Source: Neelides folsomi (lineage: Eukaryota > Arthropoda > Collembola > Neelipleona > Neelidae). From it: a stretch of DNA of 64,000 bases. The DNA lies in contig JAQGBZ010000276.1 of assembly GCA_034687125.1 (NCBI GenBank), forward strand, positions 1-64,000. The letters run 5' to 3'. The position numbers and the translations under genes were made by a program. Within the stretch, counting starts at the first letter, position 1, and every line of letters begins with the position of its first letter. The notes below the pieces were generated by a model. It did not search any database. It was given only the letters and a program-made list of their open reading frames with translations, and was not told the origin of the DNA. Shown here piece after piece: positions 35,301 to 51,100 of this stretch.

Positions 35301-36050
35301 ATATAATGCTTGTTTACAGCCGAGTGCGTGAGTGGAGCCATAGCCGCAGTCAATACATATTTATGTTCTTTCTTTTCTAATCCGAACATACATAAGAGGG
35401 AATGGGAGGTGTATGAGATAAGGAGTGGCAAACCCTATAAAATATACTGTCTGGAGAGTGGAGAGAGATGAAAGTGGAAAAAAATGTTTACGGGTTTTAA
35501 AGGTATAAAAGTTGTTTTCAATTTTGAAAATGATTATTCTTCGAGAGCGTCGAGTCTCCCACTATAATTACTAAAGGTAGGAGGAAAATTCGACTTTTCA
35601 TTCCTTCTCTTTTGTAAAGAGCCATTGAAGTTCCCTACTCCAAATGGAGAAAAGTTTGAGAGAGAACTTTCCAGGGGATTCCGCTCGGTACTTATAGTTT
35701 ATACATAAGTAGCATCCGACCCGAAGTGACACTCTCCCATTTTATTAGAAATTTCTTTATTGATATATGTGAGTTGATCATCGGGCCCGCTCTGCATTGC
35801 GTCATCCTTTTCATCTACACCCCCAAAGGAAATGAAATCACATTCTTACCTCAACATGCCCTACATATTCTCTTGTTTTTGAGTCTATTTTCCAGATTGC
35901 ATTATAGATTGTATTCAACCTACAGAGTTGTTAATCCTCCAGACCTTTTCTCTTACTTTAAAATGTTGGCTAAATTGGAAATGTTTCCCATTATGAAGGG
36001 GAGTGGAGAAAAGAAATAAAATTTAATTATTGTATTTACTTTCTCACAGG
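32339..36050. other. 3.7-kb intergenic region upstream of SYD-1
   Basis: No protein with recognisable similarity is encoded. A strong GTAAGT donor at 33485 follows a CA-rich, leader-like segment. It could be a noncoding first exon of SYD-1 spliced to the acceptor ending at 36050; this is inference. The frames at 33862-34623 on both strands show no domain or codon signal and look like chance. Confidence 0.3.
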
Positions 36051-36183
36051 AACGAGGAAGGAACGTCATCGTGCTCCCATGGTCTTATTACCCAATTCGT
36101 TGAAGAAAGAAGAATTGAGTTTTCTCCCTTCTTCCCCGCCCATCCGCCTCCTCGTCGACAAACTTCATAACTCATCTTATCCT

Positions 36184-39100
36184 ATGTTGTGCTGCGGCCG
36201 CCGAAAGGTTAATATACTTTTCTCATAATTCAATGCCCAATTAGCTTTAAATCAACCTTTCGCCTAGAGCGTATTTGAATTGTGGTGAGATCTCAAAGTG
36301 AGTGAGAGTGCGTAAAGCGCGGAATAAGGAAGAGTAAAGCAGATGTGTATGGAGAAGGTAATTAGTAATTAGTAATAAGATAGAATGTGAAGGAGCTAAT
36401 TAATTACGAATTCGAGTCGATCCTCCTAATGAGCCGCGACTGTGGAGGATCACGCCGAGGGTTAGAACCGAACGTGTGGGAAATGAGCCTTAATTATCCC
36501 AAACAGATTCCCAGAAATTAAATTATTTCCCCCAATTAATTCCATTGATTGGGACAAGAGGTTCCATTATGTCCATTACATAAATACGTTTCTCGCCTCT
36601 GTCGTTCATCTCTCTTAATTAAACCCTTGAAACGCCCGAGAGGATTCTTATGGAGATCGAGTTGCTCGGGTCGAGAAAGGCAAACAGATTGACGGGGAGA
36701 ATTCATCTTGAAAACCCCTCAGCAGGTGTGGCTAATACTATAAAATACATAAATGTATACGTAAGTGGAAAAGTTTAAAACTTTGTAAAAACTTGTAATG
36801 CTTTTTAAATCCTTCATTTTAATGGCTCATATACTATTTAGTGCTAATATAAGACCATGCTTATGAGCTAAGGTGGTGCATTATTACGAGGCAAGATTAA
36901 TGTGCAACCTCAATTCCTCGCTCTTTTCTCAATTACCTCATTCATCTCTGGGGAGGTCCAACTTCTTTTTTAATTTCTTTGAACTTCACTTCAAAACTTT
37001 CTTTCTTCCGAAACTAGTTTTTAATACAAGGAACGGAAAAGTCGACCAGCTTCCTTTCACCGAGCCATTTTAATTGAAGGAAATTGTGAGGAAGAAAATG
37101 ACGAGAGTTTAGTATGTAAACGAATAAATTAAACACTAGTTAAAAACTCATATAAGAAAATGCGTATAAAGGATGTATGGAATATTTAATATGAACATAC
37201 CATGCTTAACTTGTACGGTTTAAATAAATGGTATAATAAGTAGCTATACATCATTTATACACACTTCAGCATACCAAAAAGTTTTAATAAGCAAGCACTT
37301 GAGAGCCAAGACACTACTTTTGCATTATACCTCCATGCTAAATTTAAGAGTAACATGATACATTTGACACGTGTAAATATTAATTGACGTTTTGGGACAA
37401 GTTCCTAATGAAAATGATGAATGATAGTATTCCTTCAAAACCTATATGCTTTCATACTTTCCATATCGTTAACGTTAGGTAAGTTTTGTAACTCAAACGT
37501 AAATGAGGAAAAATTAAAAGAAGGTAATTTGAGAGTAATTGAGTTAAATTCACTTACTCCTCAATATCCAATAATGGATGTGAACATGGAAAAGATATTT
37601 AATTACATGACCATTACTCGAGCATAGATCGAATTGTTCCTTCTTGTTTTAGCTATTCAATTCACGCTAGACTTCGATATATCGAGAGGAATTTAAGGGG
37701 CCTTTAATTTAAGGAAGGAAGTGTATGAATTACGCGACCTCTCGGCTCGCTCTTCTCATCGATCCGAACGACTTCCTTTATTTCCGATTTGCTTCACTTT
37801 CTTATCTTCAACTATGTCGAGTTGAAACTTATTTCTCAACTCTCAACTCACATTCAGACAAACAAGAAGCACGAAGGACTTTTGAATCTCATCCAAATCT
37901 CTTAATATTACATTAAGCCAACAGCACATTTATAATTCTCTTTACTCCAAGACTAGAAGGATAAATGAAGTATAAGAACATATATTCTACATGTTTTATG
38001 ACAGTCAGTAAAGATGCGTTGCTCTTAAAAAGCATCCATTCGTTTTTTTCATTAGACTTCTTTACTTGATCATCTTGGTAAATATGAAAGATGAAATTAA
38101 ATGGCTGAAGCTTTTTTATACAAAAGCCATAAAGAAGGAGGAATTAAGAGAAGAGCATAAAATAAGAAAGAACATCTCTTTCTCGTCAACTTTCACTTTA
38201 ACGAAATAAAAATGAGTTTTTTGGATGGAATAAAAGTAAAGCGATTATTGATTTAACTCCTATCCAAATATCTCAACTTTTCCTCTACAACTTCCTCTAG
38301 AAAAGTTACACGATCGTTTAAATATAAATAAGCATCATTCTGTATTGTCATATTCTTTCATATCCGTCATATCCCCCTTTTTACAATACATATCCTACTT
38401 CAACACATTTGAAATGATAAAACACTATAAACTGAGCTATCCTACATGTTTAAAAAATATAATAAATTATGTCATATTTATAAACTTATTATAAAAACCT
38501 TGCACTTAAGCGCACTTGATTAATATGACAGAATGACAGATTATTGTTACAATTAGCCATTGGGGAATATTTATATAAGAGAACTTAATAATCAGATAAA
38601 TTCATTATAAAAGATTAGGTTGGGTTTTATGAGTTTTTCAAATAAAAAAGTTTGAAATGATTAGCAGAGAAAAGTGTCGAGAGTTGAATTGAAAGTGAAG
38701 TTGAAATCCTGTAGATTGACTTGTTTCAATTGAGAGGAAAATGAATTGGGAGTGAGGTTGACGAATTCTCCCAGCCTCCTCCTCATTTCTCTTTCCGTCG
38801 CCCTCCCATGGATCCGAACGAAGGTCCATCTCCCGAATTTATTTCTTAAACTACCCGTCTTCCCCTTTCTCCGCTCTGGATCGCTGGTTCTCCCTTTCCC
38901 TAACTTTCTTCCGAATCTCTTCGCCAACCCGGGTATGCATTTATGCATTGCATCCAACCTTAGCTTTTTTCACCCTTTATATCTAACAGGGATGTCTTAA
39001 GGCAAATCCTTTGTAACTTTTGATATGCAAAAAGGTTCAACGTTATGAACTTTCTTTTCATATATTTTTTATTCTATCTAAATAAATAAAGATATTTATG

Positions 39101-42100
39101 CATTGTATGAATTCCACGCGGGAGATTCTTCATGGAAAAGGACATTTTATTTGATTGGGACTTGGGACATTGGACGAGGGAGTAAATGGGAAAAAATAGG
39201 CGACAATAGATCTTCACTTTTAAACTCGCTGGTGAGTTTTGAAGAGGAAAATTCAAGAGGCGGCGTGAGTGGAGAAATCCTTATATATCAAATAGAGGAG
39301 ACCGAGGGGGGGGAAGAGGGTTTAAATATTCTATGAATTTATACTACCATATCAGTATTTTCCCTTGGAAAGTTCAAAACTCCCTTCTCTCGACTTATCT
39401 TTCCGATGCATCTTCTTCCAGACTTCTTTCGTGTCTTGTCGTGCACGACTACGCATAAAGACCATCCATAGGTTCAATATAAGGAGAATCACGTAACGTA
39501 TAAAAGTAGTTAAGGAAGACACATTTGCCTTTAACAAAACATTCCCTTATAAACATTTCCCTTCATGTTGAATAGACCATCTACGTTTAACCACGGAAAA
39601 GTAGAGATTTGAGATGCTGACGATGCTGCTGCGTGTTTCTCTTTAAAAGAATTTAATAAGATGAGAGCCAGTGGTTTAATTTTTTATAGAAAAGGAACTA
39701 AAAAGACTTATTGAATACTTATACGATATCGAGCTCCAACTTTTGCTTTCATCTCAAACTATGCACGATTGCATGAAAGGGTTGAGTGGAAGATCCATTA
39801 AATGACCTTTTCAACTCTCAAACACACACTCACATATTCGAATGTATTTCCTTTGAAATGGAATACATATATTTAAAAATTTAAATGAAAGTTCAAAAAA
39901 TGAAGGTGAATTAGTGGTCGGAAGACGAAAGGAAATGGGATTCAAAGGAGAACGGAAGTTTTTTTTTCTTACTTCCGCCCTTAAAGAGAATACAATCTCT
40001 TTCTCTTTGCTTTCCAAACTTTTTTCCTCAACCTACATTTTGTCTGTTTCAATTTTTCATCCACCTGCTTCCAAGACCAATTCTGCACATTGTCCATGTT
40101 TTTCTCCCTTATAGTGGGATATAATAAAAAAGGAATAAAATAGTTCGATCTTTGCATGAACCTGCAACCTCATGTTCCTCTCATGTTCCAAGAGGAAGAA
40201 CAACCCCAAAGCAATAACCCAGACATAAAACACATAACGAAGGTAGTTATATGGCCAGTTATACCAATCATTAAGCACAATATTATTAACCTGAATTTTT
40301 TTATTGTATCCAATAACCTTACTTTCCTTACCTATCACTATAATCCAGTATAGTGCTAAAGGCATGCAGAGGCATAATAAATATATGTTTTTATGTTTAT
40401 TTGAAGAATAATATTTAGGATATTATATTCAGTGTATTAAATTGAAAGCGTATTTGATTGTGTACATTGATCCTATCCTTGATACAGTATAGAAATTCTT
40501 ACTAATGAAGGTATATTTTATGTGTAGGAGCAAGCATGAGCAAATACACTTGTCTATGCACCGAGTAAATATTTAATGAGACGGTCGAGTTTGTTCGTAA
40601 ATTAGGAAATGTATGTTAATACAGTCTGTTATTGAGGTAATAATTAAATTTGCTTCGATTTTGAGGTATGTCATTTTAGCCTTCCCTATTCCCCAAGTTG
40701 AGACCATTACTACATACGTGTCTTTATTGAGGAGCTTGGAAGTCTCGTCAGTATAGGCAATCGTGGGTAATTTAGGAGGATCTGGTATAAAGGGAGGAGT
40801 GGAGGTATAAGTGTGGAGCGGGAGAGACGAGGAGTCTTAAATGGATTGAAGAGAGGAGCCGGGCGAGTTGTATGTAAAGGAATAAGGTTTTTGACCCGGG
40901 CGAGTTTCGGGAGAATTCGGAGGGGAGGTTTCCGTCCCCTATTGATCTCTCTAGTAAAGAAGGAGCAGCTCCCTCCCTTTTGGCAACTCTGGGAATCGAA
41001 GCCGGGGGTTTCGTAGTAAAGACAAAGGGAAACTCCCTCGTCCACACACACACATTCATCGATCTCCTCATCTTTACACTACTACTATTATAACAATCAC
41101 CTTTTATCCTCGCTGTCCCTCCCATCAGACGCTTCTGCAATCCACTCCTATGGCACAATACACAATGTCAGTATTATGCTCATTTATGAGGTGATTGAAG
41201 GACTCTGGCCGGAATAGGCATGTGGAAGTTACATAGGTTGTTGTACTTGCGTAGAAAATTAATTACATTAATAATGAGAAGATGCAATTAGGGAGTGAAA
41301 GTCGGAGTTTAAAGAGAATGAGAGAGTATTTAAATAGAGAAATGAAGTATAATTAATTTCGAATCATGCCTTTGGATGTTTAGGAGAAGAGAAATGACCT
41401 CTTATTCAATTTAATTTCAACAAGGAGTTTCGAGCTTCTCCTTTGAATTCATTCAATTGAACAATCACAGCTCAACTTCTCATTTCTATTATATGTTAAG
41501 TATACTTATATACAGGGTGGCCTTTTTACTTTTCCCTTTCATTTTCTCAGTCCCAATAAAATTGGCTTAACAAGATCCGAAGTTTCACATAAAATGCTTT
41601 TCACTCAAAAATGAAATTGAATTTTTGAATTGCTAGTGATTTAAAATTTAATTAAAATAAACGTTTGTTTTATTTATTTCAATTGGCTCAATCCAATATT
41701 TTTTCTTACACATTGTTTAAATAAATTGACAAATCTTTTTACTTCAAGCTCATTATTACGTCTCTTTAACTTCCAATATATATTTTAGGTTAGGACAAGA
41801 TTAATGAGAATGGAAAAATGAGAAAGATGCTCTCAAAGTGGTATTATGAATTTCACAGAGCGGAGATTCGATTATTCTCTTCATCCCACTCTTCATTCTT
41901 CCTACTTAATACTATTAACAGGAGTCCTTCCAAGGAGAGGAGATGAGATTTATTTCGAATCCTCCTCTTCACTACATCCGTTCTGCTTCGCATTTCTCTT
42001 CCCTATTCAACTTTAAATCAGGGAGCCTGAAAGTAATAATTTAATCATCTCAGCGACCAAAGCTTTCCTTTAAACCATCACTTTCAACTAATACTGATAG

Positions 42101-45100
42101 ATAGAACATCCGACTATGATACTACTACAATACAATTAGCTCATAAGTAACCCGAAACTTCATATTGCAAAACTACAAAGAGAAATGTAGAAATGAAATC
42201 TCCGCCCCAAAAAGAAATCATTTAAAAGGCCATCATACTTCGGAATCAAAATCAAAATTTATTTTGTTCACACAAGCATCTGAAATTTAAAACGGAGAGA
42301 AAGAGATATATAACCAAGGAAGAGATTTGTAGCTGTAGAGGGAAAGAAGCTGTAAAAGTCCTAAGGAGTCAACAGGACTCGGTTTTTATCACCTCTCCTT
42401 TCCTCTCCCACTTCCCATTTCCTATTTTTCTCTGGGTCTTGGGAAAGGGACAGTTGATTGAACAGGTGGAATAAAATGGTGCAGAAGAAGAACTTCATTC
42501 TTCTACTTTTATGCTAAAGAGGTTCTTTTACATCGTAAGTGGATACTTCTCCAAAGTATGCACTTATCCACACATCATCCTATTTACATAGGAAAGGAGC
42601 ATCTGAACCCACTCATGTTCCATCTCTATACATAACCGATCTTACATTTGCCCACCACTATTCCGATCATTTATTTGAATAGTTCTATATGCGAAAAACG
42701 ATTATTGAAGAATATTTAGGAAAAGTTTCGTTAACACACTACCTACTCTACATACATAAATACTTGTACGTATTATCTGAATGTCGTGTATAAGATACTG
42801 TATGTTAACCGATTCATTAATATACTGTAACATGTTACAAAGGTATTAGTTTATACTAAATGTAAAATGATGTAATCTTGATAATTAGAGTATTTTAATT
42901 TAGAAACGCGAGTTGATGATCTTGCTGGTATATTGGAAATCTAATGAGCCTTATGAGTCAGGTTCGTTGGAGTCTAATAGGAAATTAAGGCATAGAGTGG
43001 TTAATAAACTATAGAGTGCATTTGAGGAATGGCTGCGTCCGACCTTAAGTAAAAGATTTCTCTTTGTAGGAAGAAAATGATTCTTTTCACTCCATTTCTC
43101 TCAGACATTGGAGCAATTAAGGAGAAGAAAAAGGGGAGAAAAGAGGGAAAGTACGCCAATGTTGTAATTACATCTCTCTAGACTAACCTTAACGTATTTA
43201 TGGAATATCCTCTCTCGAATCAACTTTCGCTCAATCAGCCATTGGAAGTTTGTAAAGTGAAAAACGAGGCTTTTTATTCTTTTACAATTTATTCATGAAG
43301 GAATATAAAGTATAATCTCTTAGGTATATGGATATTCATATAATAAATATGCGGTTTATTATCATAGACTTCTCCAAGTTGTGTATTTATTTATTGAATG
43401 GTATGAAGTTGAATTGAATGCTGAGATACATTCCTCTTGTACCATGGATAGTACATAAATATATTCTATATGAATGAATGACTGTTCCTGACATAGGGCA
43501 GGTATGTAATGGTGTTTATATAAGAGGTCGTAGATTATTCGCCCTCGTATGAGTGTGAATAATGAAGGCAATAAACTCTGTTTTTGACTCGTATAGATGG
43601 AATAGTCGTGGGAAAACATAGTATAATGTTATCATACACACCGATTTCTCAATTTTGGTTCTCGTTCCTTCAGCCCTGGCGCCGTCTTTCTCAATGGGGC
43701 TCTTTGGATAGGGACGAGGACGGAGTTTGGCAACATTCGCCCTCGCTCTCGCCCGGCCACTTCCCTCTCAAACCCCAAACACTCAACAACTCTCCTTAAA
43801 ATATATCTTTTTACCCAAACCTCACCTCACCCAAGACACCCTTCAATTCCTCTCATCCAAATCAAATTGATTCATCTTTACTTACTTGCAAATTCCAATA
43901 ATCCACATTCGGTTGTTCACCCACCCAGTGGGAAGACAAAAGACATTTTTAAAGTTCATAAATTCGAGTTAGGGCAATTAAGCCAATTAAATCCAAGGGT
44001 TGTCAAAAATTTCAAAAATTGTTTTAATAATATTATAACACTCGGGAGGCAATTCAGCTACTTTGCATTAGCAGTATCCGAACCAGTATTAATTAACATA
44101 ATCAATTAAGTTATCCGACAGTGAAGCAAGGAAATGTCAATTTTGTTTAAATTAGCTTGAGAACCTGATTGTTGAATAATTAAAATGATTCGAAGTGATG
44201 GTGAAATAATTGAGTGAAGAGTGTGGAGGAAGTGAAAGAGGAGGAGGATGGAGAAGAAGAAATTTCTCCACCGCTATGGAATGAATTTCTCTCGAATCGA
44301 CTTTTCAGTCTGAGGGTTGGGAAGTGATAGTGTTGGTCGAAGGTTCCTCTGGGTGCGGCTCCCCTCCCTTCCTCCAAAAACACTCAACATTTTTCACAAT
44401 CTTTTCCTATTTTATTAAATCTATATCAAACTACTTCAACATAATAATAAAACACTGTCCTGACTAAACAATCTCAATTTAATTCTTCTCACAATAACTA
44501 GCCATTAAGGAGAAAGCAATTAAATGCCGAAAACTTGTCCTAAGTAAATATTTAAACGTCAAAAATGTCAACGTGACTTTTGATACCAATCTTCAAAATG
44601 GATAGTTTCCAATAATAATTTTTAGAAGCAATACGTATTAAAGTGTAATATATAATAAAAATGGGCGTGTGGTTTGAACGATGAAGTGACAGAAATTTGA
44701 ATGTGTGAGACAACAGCGTACGAATTGCCCAAATCCCAATGCGGGTCGGGTGTCTGCTTCTTCTCTCGCTTTCGCTCTAGCAAGAAGAAAGTCATACAAA
44801 ATGTAAAACTTGCTTATTTACTAGTGTATTTATTTATTATTAAGGAATTTAAATTAATTTTGGAATGCTCTTAATTATATTTTTATTTTTTTAATAGGAC
44901 GGAGGGCGGGATTTTCCTTCCCATGCCGAACCAGCCGCCTCTCCCCGCCGACTCCAACTTGGGCAATTGGCCTCCACCATTCCGCCAGGGAGCAGAGGAA
45001 GGGGAACGGATTTGCCGCAAATGGTCTTACAACCTGATTTTAGAAAGGTTCAATACTTTCTCTCTTTTTTATTGCTTCATTAGGCCACATTGGTCGATAT

Positions 45101-48100
45101 AATAATCCAAGTCGACAAGTATATCAATTTCCTGGAGCAACTTATAGAGAACAATTTATAGTGTGAATAAGTTAAAGTCAAATAAAATGCATTCAATTAG
45201 GGAACAGGCAGATATTTGATCTGCAGGAACATTTATAATATAAATATTTAAGTATATTTCTCCTCATTACTCAAACTTTACTACTCAAATGTAAAATATA
45301 TTTCTTAACTTTTAGTCATTTTCTAAGTAAATATTAGTAGCTGGTATATATTGTAGTATTAACCACGCGTTAAGCAGTAGGGGACATATCAAATAAATGG
45401 CCTAAATTCATATTCCTAGATCTTAAGTGACATGTAAGTTGAACTCTCGAGAGTGTTCTTGTTCAATGAGGTTTGAGACAAAACTGCGGAAAATGTAGAA
45501 ATAGAAATCAATGAGTATTGGCTCTAGTAGAATTTGAATACTATGAAGGGGTGAGAGGGTTTCCATGTTCAATTTCATTTGAGGAATTCCACTATAGGGT
45601 TTCCCCAAAAAAACTTTTACTTAATTTCACCGGCGGTGAAAAGCCGCCTCTGTCAAACTGTCAAACTTCCTCCTTTTCCCTTTTAAACATTTTCACAGAG
45701 TCTTATTGCAAAATGCGTAATACCTTATTATCCCAATGTATTACTCTACATATGAGCCAATATTTATAAATGTCACTTCCACATTGTATATGAGTTTACA
45801 GTATTATAAGAGGTGTGTGTGTGTGTGATTGCGAGCTCTTTGAGATTATTATTTATTATGATTCCTGGGAGCCTTCGACAATTAAGCACCTGTAACGCCT
45901 CCACTCTTAATGAGTAGGAGAAATAGGGTGGGACATTATGAGTTTAAAGCACGCATTGGATCTCCGTGCAAGAATGTCTAAGAATTTGGGGTGTGCAGGT
46001 GAGCGGGATTTCGTCAGAGATATTCCGGCAGCTCGAGTGCGTTGAAAATGACCACGATGCGACAACAGCGGCGGCTCTTGGAGCCGTGGAGCGTCGAGGC
46101 GAAATGCTCGTCCGAGTCCTCGATCCTAGAGGCTTCTCAAGACCCGTCCAGCACAATGTTCAAAAATTCATTTCTATGCAGGTTTGTTATTTTTACATTT
46201 ACTAAATAAATATTAATGTACAACATGAAGACAATCACATTTAAGATCCCTAAATCTTGTATGTAGATGGGTCAAAGGAAACTATCTATTCGAGATTCTA
46301 GCTATTTTTTAGAATTTAATAAATATTATGGTAGGACTTTTATTAGAACGATGATTTATAGCTTTAAGAGCAAATGATAAGAACGAGTTTTGAGTTGAAG
46401 AATTATTTATTGCCATTGACCTTTTGCTTTCACCTTTGAACAGGACGGTCTCCACAGTGTTCATTTTGTGGAGATAGTGAAAAGACCTGGACAAACCCTT
46501 GGCCTTTACATTCGAGAAGGGAATGGACTTGACCGCTACGATGGAGTTTTCATCTCACGGATCGCGATCGAGTCGGCCGTATTCAATTCAGGATGTCTGG
46601 GGGTTGGAGATGAGATTTTGGCCGTGAATCTGGTGGATGTGACTCACATGAGTTTGGATGATGTTGTGATTATCATGTCAATTCCTCGAAGGCTCGTCCT
46701 CACAATCCGCCAACGTAAAGGACGAACCCTCATGCATCAACAAGGAGGTCAGCAAGGTCACCAAGGGCCAAAACCTCCTGCGGTAGTGATCATGAAAAAG
46801 GAAGTTGAGGACCGCCTTCCTTATGACATTGACTCCAACGGGGACGAAAACGGTCACGGGCTTCATTCTTCGCTCAATTATCCTCCAAGAGGTCGAGGAG
46901 GCCAACAACAGCGATCTGCTTATTCTGCAGGCGGGTCGTCTGGAGGTCGCGGGTATCAATCCTCCCTTCCGCGCCACGCCTCTTACCAAACCTATGCCAA
47001 TGCTTATCAAATCCAACAAATGCAGCAGCAACAACAGCAAATCCACCACCAACAGCATCTCCTCCCTGATGTGACCGATTATTCCCGAATCCCCCGCCAC
47101 TCCTCGGATCTCCATCAGAGTTTAAGCACAAGTAGTGGGATCCATCAACAACAACAGCAACAATCAGCTTCGGCCCACCAACAGCAACAACAACAAGGAA
47201 ACGACTTTGGTCCCATTCGCCGGCCTAATTACAATGAGTATTACGAAAGACCGGAACCACCACGGGGAAGTTCAACCCGTGGGTATTTGGGAGGATCCTC
47301 TTCAGGATATGATTGGTTTCAACGAGGAGTCAACGACTTTACTCATTCTCACTCCCATCATGGTCATGAGGAAATTTCATATCAACCACCTCCACCAGTG
47401 ATCACCGAACAACCGCGATCATTAGGTCCAGGGCATTTTACTCCATTTGATCGAGCCTACCCTAAGACACTTGAGAGCCTCGCTGAAAAAGTTCATACCT
47501 TTTACACTGGACCGAGACCTGCAAGGGCGGGGGGACGAATGGGGCCAAGAATGCCGAGAACGGGATCGGATCAGCGGCTAGGGACGAGGGATCCGACATG
47601 GTATGGATCAATGCCGAGGACGAGATCTTCAGTCGACTACCGATCACATCTCTCCTCTCCGAGATACACTTCAGGTTTATTACTTTTTTTTAATTCCCTC
47701 TAATTACTCTATAAGCTTTAATTAATTTCTTATATACTGTAAAGCTCGAATTGAGACTAACAATAGGCGATTCCATCCAAATGCAGAAAAATATAATAAA
47801 ATTATATTTACCATTAAATGCATAATATCCTTTACTCTGGATTCTCGTATATCCGGGAAATACAAATTTCACAAATAAAAGAAAATGCGAATTGAGCTAG
47901 ACGAGTTTGTCGCATTGATAATCGTAAAAATGTGATAACGGTCGATTTCGTCTCAAGAGCGCGAATGAGAAAGAGAAAACAAGTAGAATGTCTGCTCTTC
48001 GTATGAAACTCATAAAAGTGCAAAAACTCTTTGACTCTGATGCTCCAATGTGCAGAAACTCTAAAGACTCTAAACATTCGCACAACTTTGTTAATAAGAT

Positions 48101-51100
48101 TTTTTAATAAATACTCTTGTAGTTTTTTAGCAAAAAAATTCCGAAATTGTTATTCTTTTTTTTCTCAAAGGGAATCTCGGGTTATTACATATGCTCCGCT
48201 GCATCCCGAGATTTCTCAGAGCGACTTGTTGTTAATAAATGGAGGGGGTTTTGAGAATGGATCTGGGAGGTTGGGAGGTCAAAATGGGATCAAAAAGCTT
48301 CTTTCACTCTCAACACGAGTCTTCCGTATAATCTTAGAAAGTCTTAAGGGAGAATGAGAACAAATTTTGGTCTCATACTTCAACATACACACAATCTGAT
48401 ATGCTCAACTGACCATAAAAAGATTAGGTATAAACCATTTCCCGACTTTTTATACCAACTGATATCCTTTCATTATGAAGTTAACCAACTTTGGTATAAA
48501 CAAGGCTTGAGTAAAGTAATAGAAAGGTTGTGTAGCGATTCTCTCAAGTGCTTCATTTTCCCCAAATTGCTCAAGTTGTAGGGAATGATATCGAGAGGAG
48601 TCATTCGAGTCATATAAAAGAGGGAATTAAAAAGGAGTCTTTGACATTCTTTGTTAAATGGGAAGAATGGACTGACTGAGGAATAAAAATGTGTCCCTTT
48701 TAAAAGAAAAAGGAAGGAAAGTAATGAAATGAGTGGTTGGAATTCTCCTAGGAAAAAAACTTCCCAGACCTTCCAGACATGTGAAAAGAAAAGATTTGTG
48801 AGGGAACAGCGAGTCAATACAATTTACTAGTATGGGCATCAAAGTCCTACTCGCATTATAGTACTTATAAACATCAAGGACCTATTTGTTATACGAGTTA
48901 TAAAGGGACTTGACACATCGTTTCCCCATGTACTTCCCAAGCCTAAGCTCACATGAAACATCAAACATGGGGATGAGGATAAAAAAATGTATTATAGTAG
49001 GAAAATAAAACCAACTCTCTCGTCCAGCTCATTCACTACTTTTTCCTCTCAATTTGACGTTGAAGTGGAGAGGGAAATGCGAATTTAATTTATCCTCCAT
49101 TCTTCCTTCCTCTTTTTATTTACAATTTATTTTGTCGAGGTGTTTTAACTCGATTTTTTCCTTCCTTTGTCCTGATCGGAAAATCCCAATCTTGGGATGG
49201 ATCCTATTTAAAAAGAAAGAAATTAATCATTGAGAAGCGCCAGTGCCTCCATACTAATGAAAAGAAGTGATGAAAGTCCTACGTATGTAAATTATCCTTC
49301 CTATTCATCGCCTTTCAACGTCAGTTCTTAAAACAGATTTCAGCCCTTTTAATTGCCATTTTAATAAATGGCTCCAAAAATGTACCTTTAGAAGGTCTAG
49401 ACCTTAATTCTTTATTCATAGGCGACTCATATCGGTTTCATCCTTCCATTAACACCATGCATTGTACAAGAGGTCTGTTTTGGTTTAAAATGAGGATATT
49501 GAAATTCCGTTCGAAATCTCCATCATTTCTCATAATCTTCTCTTCGCCTCTCCATACCAAGTACAAGGAGGGGAGAGGGGGACGTGGGGGAACTTCGTAA
49601 TGTGTTCATTAACCAAACCTCACGTTTTCAAATTTCTATCCCTCCTCCTTACATGTATTATGTATACATATTTCTAACATCTTACTAAATCTTACATCTT
49701 CTTATTTTATACAGGGATGAGCTCGAGGGGTGTAGCCGGTACTGGAAGCGGGAGCGGCGGCCGAACTAAAAGGATCGTCGATTACGCTTCCGACTCTGAA
49801 GCTACGAATTACATGCCATCGATGAGGTCCGTGCATCAACTCGGTGCATCTACTAGAAGAAGTCTCGGCCTCACCAATGGGAGATCAAATTCATTACCAA
49901 GAGATTTTGTACGTGGGCGTGGTGGGATGGCATTACCTGGACGGAAACACGCGGTGAGGTTTGACAAACGAACGACGGACTTTTCCTCAGCAGCGGCCGG
50001 ACGCCGAGCCCTTCTTTTTGCTTCTGGTCTTGATTCTCAAGATGAAAGTGACGGGGCAGCATCAGCCCCTGAAATCCCTTTGACCCCTACGAGGAGAGAC
50101 ACTACAGGTTTCCATTCATTTTCCACACCTTCCAATTTTGCCTTTCTCTCACCTTTCACTAGCTTTCTACTAACTGTAATTAACTTGTACACTTTTGTAA
50201 AATTCACACCTTACATTAATTACTAACTCACCTTGCACACCAGTTGAAAGGACTTTGGAGCACATTAGAGTAACATATTTGAGACATATGTTCAGGTGTT
50301 GGAGGTTCAACGGGTGTATTTACATCAGGTGAATATCGAGCCTGGCTGAGCCGTGCCCCGTCGACATCAGCCATTTACGAGAGGCTCAAAGGGAACCGAT
50401 CCAATGACTTGGACTTTCTTCCCAATCAATCCGCAGCCAAGTTGACGTTCAGCGCTGACAACTTATCACTCCTCGACCGAGCCAGACACGTGAGATTGGA
50501 TTTTTATGTCAAATCTGATTGTTTCTAATTAATGCATTGTCATGCTTGGTCATTTACATTTCCAACTCATTTTACAAACACACGCACTTAAAAATGAAAC
50601 AAGATACATTACATTTGCCATATAAATTATTAGCTTTGATCGTGACTGGAATGTTGTAATTTTTTGCTCGTGTATTAAATTATGGTAAAATTATCAATTT
50701 TTCTATTGTTTACCTTTTAAAACTACAACTGTATGCATTGCGTGTCATTATTACATGAGACATAGCAAATTGCAAATTATCATTATCATGTACAAATTGT
50801 TACATTGTTTGTTCAGTATTTGTCATTTTTGACCAATTAAATAGTATCAATTTTTAAAGTGTCTATGATCGAATTAGAATTTTTTTAAATTTATTATTAT
50901 TATTTTGGATCATTTTAAACAACTTGAGAATGATTTTTTGTATATGTTGTAGTTAAAAAATTGTCAATGGTCTCTGTAGTTTATAAAGGAATTTAAATAT
51001 GAAACGAAAGGGAAATAAGGAGGAAATGGAATTTTTAGCGGACAGAGAGGCAAATCAAATATTTGACTGAGACCCTTGAGAGAGAAAATCAAACGAACTT

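Noticed and set aside
40710-41158. Minus-strand frames of 113 and 128 codons inside SYD-1 intron 1
   Set aside because: No domain, signal peptide or conserved motif; two overlapping frames in one GC-richer patch suggest chance.
46678-47115. 145-codon minus-strand frame
   Set aside because: It lies opposite the PDZ and Gln-rich exon of SYD-1. The sense frame contains a clear PDZ domain and correct splice phases.
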